Shown here: in pieces, positions 36,716 to 48,637 of the stretch | How positions within the stretch are numbered: position 1 is the first letter of the stretch | Layout of the letters: each line of letters opens with the position of its first letter | Assembly: GCA_013368375.1 (NCBI GenBank) | Contig: JAACJP010000033.1 | Span: forward strand, 402,231 to 466,230 | Reading direction: 5' to 3' | Length of the DNA: 64,000 nt | Source: Tricholomella constricta | Taxonomy: Eukaryota > Basidiomycota > Agaricomycetes > Agaricales > Lyophyllaceae | The notes under the pieces: model-generated | What the model was told of the DNA's origin: nothing | What the model saw: the letters and a program-made list of their open reading frames with translations, nothing else | Database searches by the model: none | Position numbers and translations under genes: made by a program

Positions 36716-38607
36716 ATGCACATAGCTTCGACTCTCAATCCGCTCACAAAATCCACCAGCGATGTTCCCGTTCTCGTGTTGGGTCCGCGCAACCCCAACG
36801 GCGCGGTCGAGTTGAGAAAATTCGTCGCGCGACCAACACACTACGTGGTAAAACCCACTTCATTTCATTCCTGCGCCCACAAGCAATGAACTGAGGTGAC
36901 TCTCGTGGTTCTTGATAGGATCTCGTGTCTATGGCACGGCGCGCTTTCCCGCTGGCGCGTGGCACGAGGCCTGTGTTTGGGACTTCGACACTTGACGCGT
37001 GCCGCGGACAATGGGTCGAGATCGACGAGAGCGCCTACGCGTCTCTCTCCGCGTTTCTGGACGAGGTGACTTTTGACATCGTGACGGATGTACGGGAAGG
37101 GTCGGAGGATGAGGTGGGACTCAGTTCTCTTCGTGCGTCACGGTGCTGTTTCTTTACCTGTGTTCAGCAACTGACGGCATTTACATACTACTAGCGGTGG
37201 CCCAACCAAGAAACGCGGCCGAAACTGATACTGAGGGCGTTGAGAAGCCCGAAGGGTACAGTGACACACGACACGATTCACACCAGGACAAAGCCAAGCG
37301 CGCCGACGAGGACCGCACTAGTTCTACTTCTACTTCTATTGCACCACAAAGACGGCTGGCACCTTCTGCACAACCGAAGCCCAAGCAGGAGAGGCCCGTT
37401 GCACCCCACCCCAAGCAGGAAAAACCCGTTCCAGCCCCTACGCCCGCTGCACCCGCCTCGAAACCCAACGCACCAAAGTCCAAAGCTCATCTTCGAGAAC
37501 CCGACCATGAACAACCCAAGCCCAGGCCGACGCCCAAATCCAAGTCCAAATCCGGTTCCAAGCCTGAGCCCGTACCCAAATCGCAAGAGAAGGACAAAGA
37601 AGGAGGACTCGAGATGTCTATGTTTGATGAAGGGCCTCTCTACGACGACGATGTAGGGAGCGATAATCATGATTTGAAGGGCGGAGCCGAGGGCAGACGG
37701 AAAGAGGATGGTGACTTTTGGCGGTTTGGGAGCGACGAGCCTGCACCAGCCTCGACCTCGTCGTCGTTGGGGGGCGCCGCTAAAGGGCAAAGTGCCAGTG
37801 TCGTGAAACCGGAACCTGAGGTTGAGCCCGAGTCCGAGCCTGTGAATGCGAGTGCAAAGGTTAAGGGCAATGGAAAGGTGTTGCGTGCACGGTGTACGTT
37901 GTCTCCAACTCTTTTTATCCTTGTTTCGATTAGGAGAGTAATGCTGATGAAACGCGCAGTATCCGGGATCGACGCGTCCAATCTACCCGTCGCCTCAACG
38001 CGGCCCTCACTTCTACTCAACGGTACGTAGTTATATCCACCACACAATGGACAGATTTTGGCACTAAACCCGCTCACCATTCCCGTCTCTTCTTTACCAC
38101 GCAGATACCCCGCGCAACACCACCACCACCGCCAACGCCTCCCGATCTCACAACACGTCCCGCGTCTTCAACACCACCAGCACAACCTACAGCGACCCCT
38201 CGCAGCCGGACGAACGCTTCGCAGTGACGATCCACGGGCCGCGCGCAGGCCAAGCCGCGGAGTTCAAGACGCGCGGCAAGCACTCGGTGCGCAAGGTGCT
38301 CGGGAGCGTGTGCAAGACGTTCGAGGTGGACTGTGATCGGTGCGTATCGTTCCTTCTCTCTTCCTTCTTCTCTTTCTTCTTTTGGTTCTCTTACCATTGT
38401 TGTTTAACGCTAACCTGTTGGATGTATAGCTCGCGCTTAGTGCTGCTCGTGAAGGAGGACGGAGAGATGAAGATGTACGTCTGTGACCCCGAGGAGACGA
38501 TGAAGATGTGTGGAGTCCGCCCGGACTCGCACCTGTTGCTCCAGATTGAGGGCGAGCATGACTATGAAGAGGAAGAGGAGGAGGAGGATGAGGATGAGGA
38601 GGAGTGA
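36716..38607 (+). CDS. Uncharacterised protein with Pro/Lys-rich middle and ubiquitin/SUMO-like C-terminal domain
   Basis: ATG at 36716. Exon 1 (MHIASTLNPLTKSTSDVPVLVLGPRNPNG) is spliced near 36850-36920 to LVSMARRAFPLARGTRP and ends in an acidic DEVTFDIVTDVREGSEDE. A long low-complexity exon rich in Pro, Lys, Ser and Glu follows (PKPKQERPVAP..., KSKSKSGSKPEP). The last two exons encode a compact domain: ERFAVTIHGPRAGQAAEF, KHSVRKVLGSVCKTFEVD, SRLVLLVKEDGEMKMYVCDPEETMKMCGV, DSHLLLQIEGEHD. The spacing of strands and helix resembles a ubiquitin-like or Rad60-SLD fold. It ends in an all-acidic tail with TGA at 38605-38607. The fold is inferred from pattern only and I know no named homologue. It is probably nuclear, given its charge and composition. 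Confidence 0.65.
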
Positions 38608-39269
38608 TGATGTCTTTATGCTCTGCTTTGTGGATTTATATACCCTTCTGGGATCGCTTGTGGCGCAGCGGTCACGGATAGAGCATGGTATGTGTTGTTG
38701 ATTACATTAGTGCTGAGGCTCTAGTTTACTACGTACTGTATGTAATATAATGTCGAAGGAAGGAAGAAATTGCATGCCACTACTACTTAGTGCCTCCTTT
38801 CTGGGCCTGCCCGCGCAAAAAGTCACCATCCGGCTGTACATGTCGGCGTTGGGCACCATCCACGTAAGACTCACTTAGATGGCAATGCCACTGGCTTACC
38901 CGTTCTAGCTAATGTGAGCTCGTTAGTGCAGAAAGTAGTCATGCATCATCATATAGTGCATAACAGCGGTGATTTGATGTCGCTGCAAAATTTTGCGGGC
39001 GTCGTAAACTGGTTCTGAGTGTAGCCGCCGTACTTTAACAGGACCTTGAATTGAGAGTTGGAATTTTGACGCCCACGGGTAACGCCGATCCAAGTTCCCA
39101 CCAATTATCATCATCCAATTATCGCCACATCCGAGTCTGTCATACAAACGATACGTACACTGAATGCAAAGAATGCAAAGCGAACAGTAAGTCTTGCGCT
39201 ATTTCATTATCTTGATCATGTACTGAAATACCAACAGTCTCAGAAAGATCAATATAAAGGGTAAGAGCC
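38608..39269. other. Intergenic stretch before the NLR gene
   Basis: Short frames only. There is no sign of a transposon end or RNA gene. Confidence 0.5.
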
Positions 39270-42200
39270 ATGTCATCCACAAGCACTTTATCGATCTTGA
39301 ACATTCAACCAGTCATCAAGGCCTCCGACGTTCAGTCCAAGTTTCATGATGTGAAGTGTTATGTGTCCATCACCATTGGGTCGGGACCAGCGCAGACAAC
39401 GAAGGCAGTGAGAAGCGCGCATCCGATCTGGAACGAAATCCTCAGCTTGTAAGTCTTTTCCTGCCGTGCATGGACTCTCCACTCGGACTTATACACATAT
39501 AGCGAGGCGCACCCTTCTTCAGCCGTCACGATTGAAATAATCCGCCGATCCAAATTCTTCGGGACGCACGTAATTGCGAAACTCGCGGACTCAGACGTTT
39601 CCATCCCGCCCGAGTGTTTCGAACGGGATCTCGGTGCGTCCGGCCTGTCACTGCCTTCCTCTTCTCCAAATAACACTTCCTCACTCAGAACAAACATATA
39701 ACCTCAAATCCTCGGCCAATCGGACGCAGCTCGTCGTCCTTTGGTCTGCCGCTGGCACGGACGCTGCGAGTCCAGGGGCGGGGGCTACTACTGACACTGA
39801 AGTAACTCCAGATGTTAAGGCGTCGCCAGTTGAATCATCACTCATGCCCACTGAGGAGAAGTCTATGACTGCTCAGGATACTGTGTCCACCCTTCAGGGC
39901 CTCGACACGATGGTGGGACATGCTCATCCTGGAGCTTTTCGTGATAGTGGTACGCACACCCGTTTGGCCACCGTCATCGGATATGTCGGGATTCTGGTCA
40001 ATCTCGGTGACGCAATTGCTGAAGTATGTGACGACGTCATTGTAAATCAAGAGCGTGTTGCTGAGGCCTTCTTAGGCCCACCCGATCGCGAACGCAGCGT
40101 GGAAGGTATTGACAGCCTCGCAGAAGGTAGCGTCAGCACTAGACCTCAAGTCACTCCGTTGCCTACGTGTTTTACAGATCCTTCAAGGCCAAATCGAACG
40201 TGACGAAAAGGTCCAGCAGCTTTGGGGCACCATTGTCGACACGCTGGACTTCATGAAAGACGCCGAGCCCTTAGACAAGATTCGAGGGCTCGAGAAGACG
40301 ACAGAGGCCATCGTGTCACAGCTGTATAACTGTGTCCTGCACCTCAAGAAGTATGAAGAGAGGGGTTTCTTGTGTGCGTATTATCCATCTCGCCAGCCAT
40401 GAATAACCTGACGGTGAGTCTCGCAGTGAGAACCGTCGCTGGTGCATTGAACCCAACTGCCGATGCGGCGCTGGAAGAGTTCATCACCTCTTTTACTGAC
40501 CTCAGGGTCAAATTTGACCAACGCGTCTCCATCGACCACTGGAAACTAACTTGGTCCATTAAAGGTGACATATCCAGACTCCTTGATTCCCAAGGCTGGA
40601 CGAGGCGTCAAGGTAATGAGTTTTCGCTGTTCTAGATCATCATGCTAACTTTGAATTCAGAGGAGCTTAAGAGTCTCAGAGAGATCCCCGGTGCTAAGAT
40701 ACGCAACATTGAGTGGTCTCCTGAGTATGTTTGCCTTCCTGCAACTCGGGAGCGGCTTCTTGAGGATATTGTGGACTGGGTCCTCACTGGGTCTGAGAAA
40801 CTCTACTGGCTCTCTGGAGCTGCTGGGACTGGCAAATCTAGTGTTGCAAACACTGTTGCCCAACATTTTAAGCAACTTGGTCTTCTTGGTGCTTCGTTCA
40901 GGTTCCGTCGCGATGAGATATCTCTCAGATCTCCGTATGAGTTGTTTGGGAACCTTGCCTACCAGCTTACATTCTATGATGAGGGGATTCGACAAGCTAT
41001 TGTAGACGTTACATCAGAACGGCCTCTAGAATCTATGGCAGAGACAAATATGCCGAGGCAGCTCATGTTAGAGCCATTGCAGCAAGTGCAACTTGTCCAA
41101 CCATTGGTCATTGTGATTGATGCTCTGGATGAATGTGTGACTTCCAATTCACTGCGGGGCTATGATTCCATTACTACAATGCTGGAAAGGTTCTTGCCAG
41201 AACTGCCGTTGTTTACAAAGATCCTTGTTACTTCTCGTTATGAGTGCACCTTTGCCCCAAAATACCAGGGTCAATCACTAGTCTATCAGCAAGACCTTAC
41301 CACTCTTGCACATACCAGAGAGGATATTCAAACCTATTTCCATTCTAGGCTTGCTCAGATTGCATTCAATAACAAGCTTCGTGAATGGCCTACTCTCAAT
41401 GCTAAGAAACAACTTGTGGAGCATGCCGATAATCTGTTCATCTGGGCATCTGTCGCTTGCAGCGCTATTGAAATCAGTCATAATCCCCCGTCAGAGCTCT
41501 CAAAGTTGTTGACACAGTCAGAGCAGACTTTTGGAAACAAATCAAAATTAGATGAGCTGTATCACAGAGTGCTCACACTGAATCTTGAAGACAAGTCTGA
41601 CGTTCAGCTTGTTAATCAGTGTTATGTACTTCATGCACTTATCACACTCAGAAGGCCACTTACAATAAAGGCTTTGGATCAACTGCTGCTGCCAGCTGAT
41701 AATCAGTCACTTGTTGACGGAACTCAGATTGATCTTCTAAGTTGCAACAAAGTGTTACCATCTCTTCGGCCCATTTTGAACTATGGGGACAATCAGGCTG
41801 TGAGATTACTTCACAAGTCAGTCTATGACTTCCTTGTTGAGAGTGCAGAAGCTCCTTTCAGAGTCAACTTGACAAAGTCCAATGCAATCTTGGCTCTGCG
41901 ATGTCTTGTTCTAATGAACTCTATGCTTAAACAGAATATCTGTTGCCTTGCTAATCTGTCAATAAAGACTAGAGACATTCCTGATCTATCTGGTGTAATT
42001 GACCAGCATATCTCGGAATCACTTAAATATGCTTGTTTATACTTCTGGGATCATCTCTTAAAAGCGGGAGATCATGAATATGAGATGTTAAATCATGAGT
42101 TAACAAATCTACTTAAAGACAAAGTCCTCTTCTGGATTGAAGTCATGATATTGCTAGAGAAGATGCCAGAAGCAGAGGAGATTCTACAAAATATCAGTCT

Positions 42201-44660
42201 TTATTCAAAGGTATGTTACTTTAAACCACTGCTATGTTTACACTAACATAACATGTAGAATCAGGACATGAGCAAAGTTGCAGAAGACGCAGCATCGATG
42301 TTACAGCATTATGGAAGCATACTTGGAATCAGGCCTGGGCAACTATATGGCTCTGTGCTTGCTCTGATGCCTAAAGATTGCAAGTTATATGAGAGATACA
42401 TTGATCGATTTACAGTCAATCGAATTGAGTCTAATTATCCCTTGACAAGTGGGGTAGCTCTGAGAACACTTGTTGGCCATACAGATAGTGTAAAAACAGC
42501 AGTTTTTGCCCCAGATGGAAGTCAGTTGGCTTCAGCATCTGCTGACTACACTATTCGCCTCTGGGATATCCACACAGGAAAAACCATAGGCTCTGCCTTA
42601 GGGGGCCATAGTAAAGAGATTCAGACAGTTGTGTTTTCTCCAGATGGGAAAAAATTAGCCTCAGCATCAGATGATAAAACTGTATGCCTCTGGAATGCCC
42701 TCACAGGAACAATGATTGGCTCTCCACTGGAGGGTCATACAAATTCTGTTTGCTCAGTTGTATTTTCTCCAGATGGAACTAAACTAGCCTCAGCATCTGC
42801 TGACAATACTGTCTGTCTCTGGGATGTTAATGAAGGAACAGCTATAGGCTTTGCACTAGAGGGCCATAGTGACTGGGTTCGATCAGTGGTGTTCTCTCCA
42901 GATGGAACAAAATTGGCCTCAGCATCAGATGATAATACTGTACGTCTTTGGGATGCTCAAACAGGGGCAGCTATAGGCCCTGCACTACATAACCATAGTG
43001 GTTGGGTTTTCTCAGTCGTGTTCTCTCCAGATGGGACATGGCTAGCCTCAGCATCAGCTGATAATACTGTTCACCTCTGGAATGCTCAGAGAGAAGCAGA
43101 TGCTGGCTTGACATTTAAGGGCCATCTCGATCGGGTGTTTTCAGTTGTATTCTCTCCTGATGGAGCAAGATTAGCCTCTGTATCTGCTGATTACACAATT
43201 AGAATCTGGGATGTTTATACAGGACTTGGTATCACCTTAACGGGTCATAAAGATGAGGTTACCTCAGCTGTATTCTCACCTGATGGAAGCATCTTAGCTT
43301 CAGCTTCATTTGACCATACTGTCCGTGTCTGGAATGCTTATACTGGTGCTGATATGGGCTCTGCATTAGAGGGTCATGAAAGTCGAGTTTTGTCAGTTGC
43401 ATTTTCTCCAGATGGGACAACACTTGCCTCAGCATCACAGGACACCACAGTTCGCTTTTGGAATACAAAAAAAGTCATCAACTCAGTGTTAGATGGTGAT
43501 AGGCATCAGATTTCCTCAGTTGTATTTTCTCCAGATGGAACAAAAATGGCCTCAATATTATCAAATTTCACCATCTGCCTCTGGAATGCACAAACAGGAA
43601 CCATGATATGTCCTCTATCGGAAGGCTACAGTAATTCAGTTGCATCAGTTGTGTTCTCTCCAGATGGAAGAATACTAGCCTCAGCATCATATGACAATAA
43701 CATATGCCTCTGGGATGCACACACAGGCATTGCTATTGGCTCTCCACTCAAAGGCCACAGTGAAACAGTTTTCTTCATGGCATTTTCTCCTAATGGAGAA
43801 AATCTAGTCTCATTATCATTTGAAAACACTATGTACCTCTGGAATGTGCACACAGCTATTGGTTTTGCACTAAAGGGACATAGTGAATGGCCTAGGGGAG
43901 CTGTGTTCTCACCAGATGGAACAAAGCTAGCCTCAACATCAGAAGATAATACTGTCCGACTTTGGAATACTCAAATAGGGACAGCCATTGGCTCTGCACT
44001 AGAGGGACATGATAGCAAGATTTTTTCAGTAGTGTTCTCTCCAGATGGAACAATAATAGCCTCAACATCAGACGACAACACTGTGCGCCTCTGGGATGCA
44101 CATACAGGAACTGCCATTGGCTCTGCCCTACAAGGCCACAGAAGGCAAGTCTATACATCAGTGTTCTCTCCAGATGGAAGTACCCTAGCATCATTGTCAG
44201 ATGATACCACTGTTTGCCTTTGGGATGTTCATACAGGAACAGCTATTGGCTCTGTGCTTGAGGGACATAGGCAATCAGTTCAGAAAGCTGCATTCTCACC
44301 AGATGGAACAAAACTGGCCTCTGCATCAGATGATAATACTATCCGGCTCTGGGATACTTGCACTGGGACTTGCATCAAAGTATACAATAGTGTTGAACAT
44401 CAACATTTCCCACTGTTGATAGGTCTTTCATTCGACAATCATGGCTTTCTTGTGAACCATATATCTGAGGTCATAGCATGGCTGCCTCACCGCCACCGGG
44501 GTACCATTGTTGTTGGGTCTTCGGGTGTCATAGCTGTCTATTCAAAGAAAGGGATCATCACATTTATTAACTATGCACAAAGTATGTCTATATTCCTTTA
44601 CATCTTTCTAATTTACTCACTTCATTGTCAGAGATACTTACAGTTGAAGATTTATTTTAA
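39270..44660 (+). CDS. NLR-type STAND protein: C2-like N-terminus, NACHT ATPase, 15 WD40 repeats
   Basis: ATG at 39270. Exons 1-3 encode a C2-like beta domain (LSILNIQPVIKASDV...SAHPIWNEILSFEAHPSSAVTIEIIRRSKFFG). A helical linker follows (LGDAIAEAHPIANAAW, LQGQIERDEKVQQLW). NACHT motifs start near 40,800: Walker A GAAGTGKSSVA, Walker B PLVIVIDALDEC, and KILVTSRYE. From 42,463 there are fifteen WD40 units of 126-129 bp with FSPDGT.LASAS.D.TV.LW cores. The final intron (44,582-44,630, strong GTATGT donor) gives a stop at 44658-44660; read unspliced, the frame runs to 44742. Such proteins are fungal STAND receptors related to HET-E, thought to detect non-self and trigger incompatibility or cell death through their N-terminal domain. 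No effector domain is seen beyond the C2-like part. The 5' third has many introns; the NACHT-WD40 part has few and is visibly more AT-rich. Confidence 0.88.
42463..44385 (+). repeat. Tandem array of 15 WD40-coding units
   Basis: The unit length is ~126-129 bp. The nucleotide core TTCTCTCCAGATGGAAC...CTAGCCTCAGCATC recurs in nearly every unit. Units 9-11 are the most diverged (for example the SNFTICLW and FENTMYLW cores). High internal similarity implies recent expansion or gene conversion. Confidence 0.9.
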
Positions 44661-44742
44661 CCACAACAATTCTGTAATAGTCACAAGTAGGCATGTCAAG
44701 AAATCTGATGTATCAAAGCAGAGCACACAAGCTAGCGGTTAG

Positions 44743-46148
44743 TAAACCTGGTTATATCATGGGTATCAAAAATTTCATAGCATTAGTCAGTTCAAACAAT
44801 GTAGAAGAAAAGTTGTACCACAGTAAATTAAGAGTATCTTGGAATTGGATGTAGGGTATGAAGGCCGAGGACTAATATCAGAGAGTGCAAGGATTGGACA
44901 AGCAAACTTAAAAGAAAATAAACTAGTAATAGCATGAGTTGGGATAGATGTGCGGGAAGAAGCTAGCTGATCACTGGGATTTAGAGATGTCACACAGCAT
45001 GGCAATGAGGACTTGGACACAGGACATAAGGGTAATGTAGGGGAAGGCTCAGAATACTCCATAGCCGGTAAAACCCCTCTGGATTTGTGCAACTGTTACA
45101 TCGCGACTTATGAAAGATTGAAGGTGTGAAACGCCAAAGGAAGGGCAAAGAGGTATTAGATTGTATGAATCAGTAGATATTTCAGAACGGTCAGCAAGTG
45201 CCTGTTGGTGATAACAAAGATTAAATATAAGGGTATACAGTTGAGCAGGAGGAGATGATTAGTTTTGTTTGTCTTCCAACTCCCAGTCATCATTTACAAC
45301 CTCAAGTCGGTCTTCGTCGTTAGTGAGTGTGGTCGCTTCTAGCTCTCTGAGTCACTGGGTGTTAATATCGAGAGCCACTTAATATGTGTTAGCCATGAAA
45401 CCCATAAAAGAAGCATGGTTTGCCAGTTGCTTGGTGCCTTACAAGCCAGTGGCTTTCACATGTGCCTCAGGTTTGCGCAGGTCCCAAGTCAGGCTTGAGT
45501 CAGGCAAACAGCTCCGATATGAGCTACATATTAATGATTTGGAATGAGTGCCGATGTAGGCGTCAAAAGTAGATAGTATCAGAAATTGGTAAATCAATAT
45601 ACAAGATGGAGCTAAATACCTGACAACAACTCGTTCATTCTTGAAGAACACCTTTGACCAACTTCTAACTCTAAATTGTTTAAACCATTTATGACTTCAC
45701 TTAAAATTCCTGCCCCTCATCCAAACCCCTTGATATATATATGTGTATTCAAGTTCCCTGGCAAATTTTGTTCATGCTATACACTTGGGATGGGGTCAAG
45801 AGGCCGGGCCGAAGACCCGCGTCCGCAATTGATGGCCACGGTTGGTGGGTAAGCCATGTGGCGAGCCATGTGGCGAGCCATGTTTTGTGTTGCGTGGCCA
45901 TGCAACAACAACAACAACAACAACAACAACCACCACCACCGCCCTGCCCCACCGCAGCCTCATCTCATTTTAAACTCTCATACTACATTTTTTCATACGT
46001 ATAAATCACTATTAACAGCCCCCTGACTTACGGCTACCCATACGTACCAAAGAGACACGTTTTCCGTTGATTTTGGGCCTCGTGGCTCAGGCTATCATAT
46101 TTTTGAACCCTCCACCCGACATCACTCCGTTTCCCCTTTCAGACCAAT
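44743..46148. other. Intergenic stretch with simple repeats
   Basis: No supported gene. At about 45851-45890 there are nearly three copies of a 12-bp unit, GCCATGTGGCGA. At 45902-45930 there is a (CAA)n tract followed by CCACCACC. Both small frames across these repeats look artefactual. Confidence 0.5.
45851..45940. repeat. 12-bp tandem repeat and (CAA)n/(CCA)n microsatellite
   Basis: GCCATGTGGCGA is repeated in tandem, then about nine CAA units and four CCA units follow. Confidence 0.7.
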
Positions 46149-47116
46149 ATGTCCTCTACGTCACCTGTACCTTCATTCTCCCCACCCAAAACTCCTCCAC
46201 CTCCTCCCCGTGATCAGGTTCCCCTTTTCTCCCCTCGTACTCCTCATCCAGCTGCTCGTGCAAACTCTCCTGTTGATTCTGATGACGCGGATGACGATTT
46301 ACCTATCTTATCTCTCGACAATCTGCCCAAAGGACACCAGCTGGTTGTACGTGGCTGCATTTCAGACATCGCTGGCGACACGCCCGTCTCTCTAGTAACG
46401 GAATTGCTGGACCAACTTGGCGCGGATTCACGCTTCGCTTTCTTTTCCAAGCTCGACTTTCTTGTCACTCCATTCAGCAATCGGACTTCGACCGTGTCCT
46501 CGGCTTGCTACATCGAGCTTCGCTCCGACTCATCATCTGCAGAGCCCCGCATAGATCTGCTCGAGATCGTAAAGGATGCCATAGGAGAAGCTAAGCCGGG
46601 CTGGGAAGTCAGATGGAGCGCTGGGAAGAAAGGATCGACCGACAAACGTATGTCCGCCCGCCTGCTGAATCTCTATCCGGGCACTGTCGACCCAAAGTCC
46701 ATCCCCTCCGAACATCTCCCCCTCATCTCTGCCTACATTGAGAAGAAGGGCTTCAAGGTCGCAGGCATCTTTGCGTCCTACGGCGGCCCCCAGATATCCT
46801 TCCTTCTCCCTCACGATGCCGATCGCTTTGTTGCGCTTAAAACGATTGAGGTGCCCGCGAAGGTCTCGAAGCATCGCGCCACCATTGAACCGGTCAGGGA
46901 AATCAAGATCGAACACCCGTTCGAGATCGTAATCCAAGGAGCGGGCCAGTATGACGGAGCTGGACAACTTATCACGAAGTGGGCGGAGAGAACGGTTCGA
47001 GAGCCCACGATGAGTGCTCGGTCGCCTGTTGCCAACCCGGATCTCGTCATTTTCCATGTGTCGACGTGGGCTGCGACCCTCAAGGTTCTACAGGCTGTCG
47101 AATCGTTCAGACGCGT
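46149..47116 (+). CDS. Hypothetical protein, possible LINE ORF1-like, cut at its 3' end by the LTR element
   Basis: ATG at 46149 starts a Pro/Ser-rich leader (MSSTSPVPSFSPPKTPPPPP), an acidic stretch (SDDADDDLPILSLD), then a folded-looking region: LVVRGCISDIAGDTPV, FAFFSKLDFLVTPFSNRTST, GWEVRWSAGKKGSTDKRM, KKGFKVAGIFASYGGPQISFLLP, FEIVIQGAGQYDGAGQLI. The frame runs on into the 5' LTR to 47294, but host sequence ends at 47116 (VESFRR). Joined to the right flank at 59829 it would stop two codons later. The pattern of alternating strands and the presence of LINEs nearby make a LINE ORF1 (RRM-like nucleic-acid binding) possible. I have no firm family match, and a host gene is equally allowed. Confidence 0.45.
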
Positions 47117-48152
47117 TGATGAGCACCGTCCAACGCTGTACACGGAACCAACCCATTCTACGGATATCAACCGTTGCGCCACGACGAACACGGTCCCAAA
47201 TGCGACCAAAGCGCTAAACCGGCCGACCGACAATACGACCGACCGACCGACAATACGACCAAACGACCAACGCACCGACCAAGAGACAAAGTAACTTGGA
47301 ACGCCAGTTCTCCTCTCTGGGCGCGCGGAGCACGGAACGCCGTATAACCTGTCAACGACCGCGCACGTTTGTATGCCAAGGTCTCAACCCGGCAACAACC
47401 AAACCCGATTTGAAATAATCCTAGGAAACGCCGTTGCCTAGCTAGCCGCAAGAAGGATCCGGCCGTACCACGGAGCTCCGCACCCAAGAGCCACTACCGA
47501 TCGCAAAGCCATCACCGATCATACATCCGACCCGACGCCTCGAGCCGATCAAAAGCCCCTTTGCCGAGCCAAAGAGCGCCACACTCTCTAAAAAGCGTCG
47601 CGCGGTACCAAGCTTGGCGGCGCTTCCCCCAAATAAACCAGTAAAACACCTGCCTCGCCGGCTCGCGCGAGGCAAGTCGGTCGTATTGTATAAAAACATA
47701 CCCATGTATTACCTACTTGCCCCAGTGAATTACAGCCCGTATTTTCCCTCACTCTCAGAGTTAATAGCTCAAAACCGTCGTCTCTGTCGTCTCCGCATCG
47801 TTCTCATCGTATAAACCGTCGCCACCGTCGTAAACCTCGTAACCGCCGTCTCCGTCGCCTCGTAACCGTCGCCCGAACCCGTGAGTTCTCCGTATTCGTC
47901 TCGTTCGTCTCGTTGTCGCACAACCAACACGAAAGTCGTGTTGCCGACCCGTTCCACCTGTGAACGATCGTATTCTATCGCGCCGCCGTCGGTTCGACTA
48001 ATTACAAGTCGGATCGTCTTTACTTTCGCCGAACCACCACTTTCAAACCCTGCACACTCGCGTGTTTGGGAACTTTTAACACTTCTCGCCCCCCATAGTT
48101 GTTAGTTGTTTTGTTGTTGTGTACAGCACCTACAGGCCTTCTAGCTCTATCA
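47117..48152 (+). repeat. 5' LTR
   Basis: TG...CA boundaries were set by comparison with the 3' copy. It contains GACCGACCGACC-type repeats near 47225, a TATA box at 47689-47696 and a CGTC-rich stretch at 47780-47890. Confidence 0.93.
47652..47696 (+). promoter_or_regulatory. LTR core promoter: inverted repeat and TATA box
   Basis: A 7-bp inverted repeat, GCCTCGC/GCGAGGC (47652-47658 and 47667-47673), lies just upstream of TATAAAAA (47689-47696). Both are kept in the 3' LTR, suggesting a constrained promoter. Confidence 0.6.
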
Positions 48153-48155
48153 TTC

Positions 48156-48171
48156 TGGAGCCCACCGCGAG
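48156..48171 (+). other. Candidate tRNA primer-binding site
   Basis: TGGAGCCCACCGCGAG starts three bases after the 5' LTR. TGG is the complement of a tRNA CCA end. I could not match the priming tRNA with confidence. Confidence 0.5.
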
Positions 48172-48637
48172 GGTTTTAAAAGCCACCGCCGAACACGCAA
48201 CCTCATTCCTCTTGTTCATAAAAACCTACGACTCGTCGACCATTCCGCCCGCAACCCGACAAGAAGCTAAAGCCCGAACCCTCCGTGCCGAAATTCGCGC
48301 TGCTCTCGGACAAGTCGACACCGACTCAGAATCGCTCTCCCCGTTCTTCCGCTCAGTAACCCCACACCGCGCGATCCATAACAACCTCAGCCCGCTCTTC
48401 TATAGCCCTTCGTCGACACTACCGTCGCCTACCCCGACCGATCAAACACCACTCCCCGAACCAACCGCGCAACCCGACCTAGCTTTCGACCCCTTTGCGT
48501 CGGAACCTCCTACCACCGATCAAGGAGTTGAATTTAGACTCCCCTATCTATCGCCCGCGACCCCAGAAATCTCAGATTCTTCTTCACCGTCGTATTCCCC
48601 CTCCCCGTCCCCTATCCCGAAACCAATACCATCTATC

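Noticed and set aside
42463..44385. CRISPR-like regular repeats
   Set aside because: The ~128-bp period is protein coding (WD40 units) and there is no repeat-spacer alternation; the organism is a eukaryote.
45741..46004. Small frames across the (CAA)n microsatellite
   Set aside because: Repeat-driven; poly-Gln or poly-Cys readings without other content.
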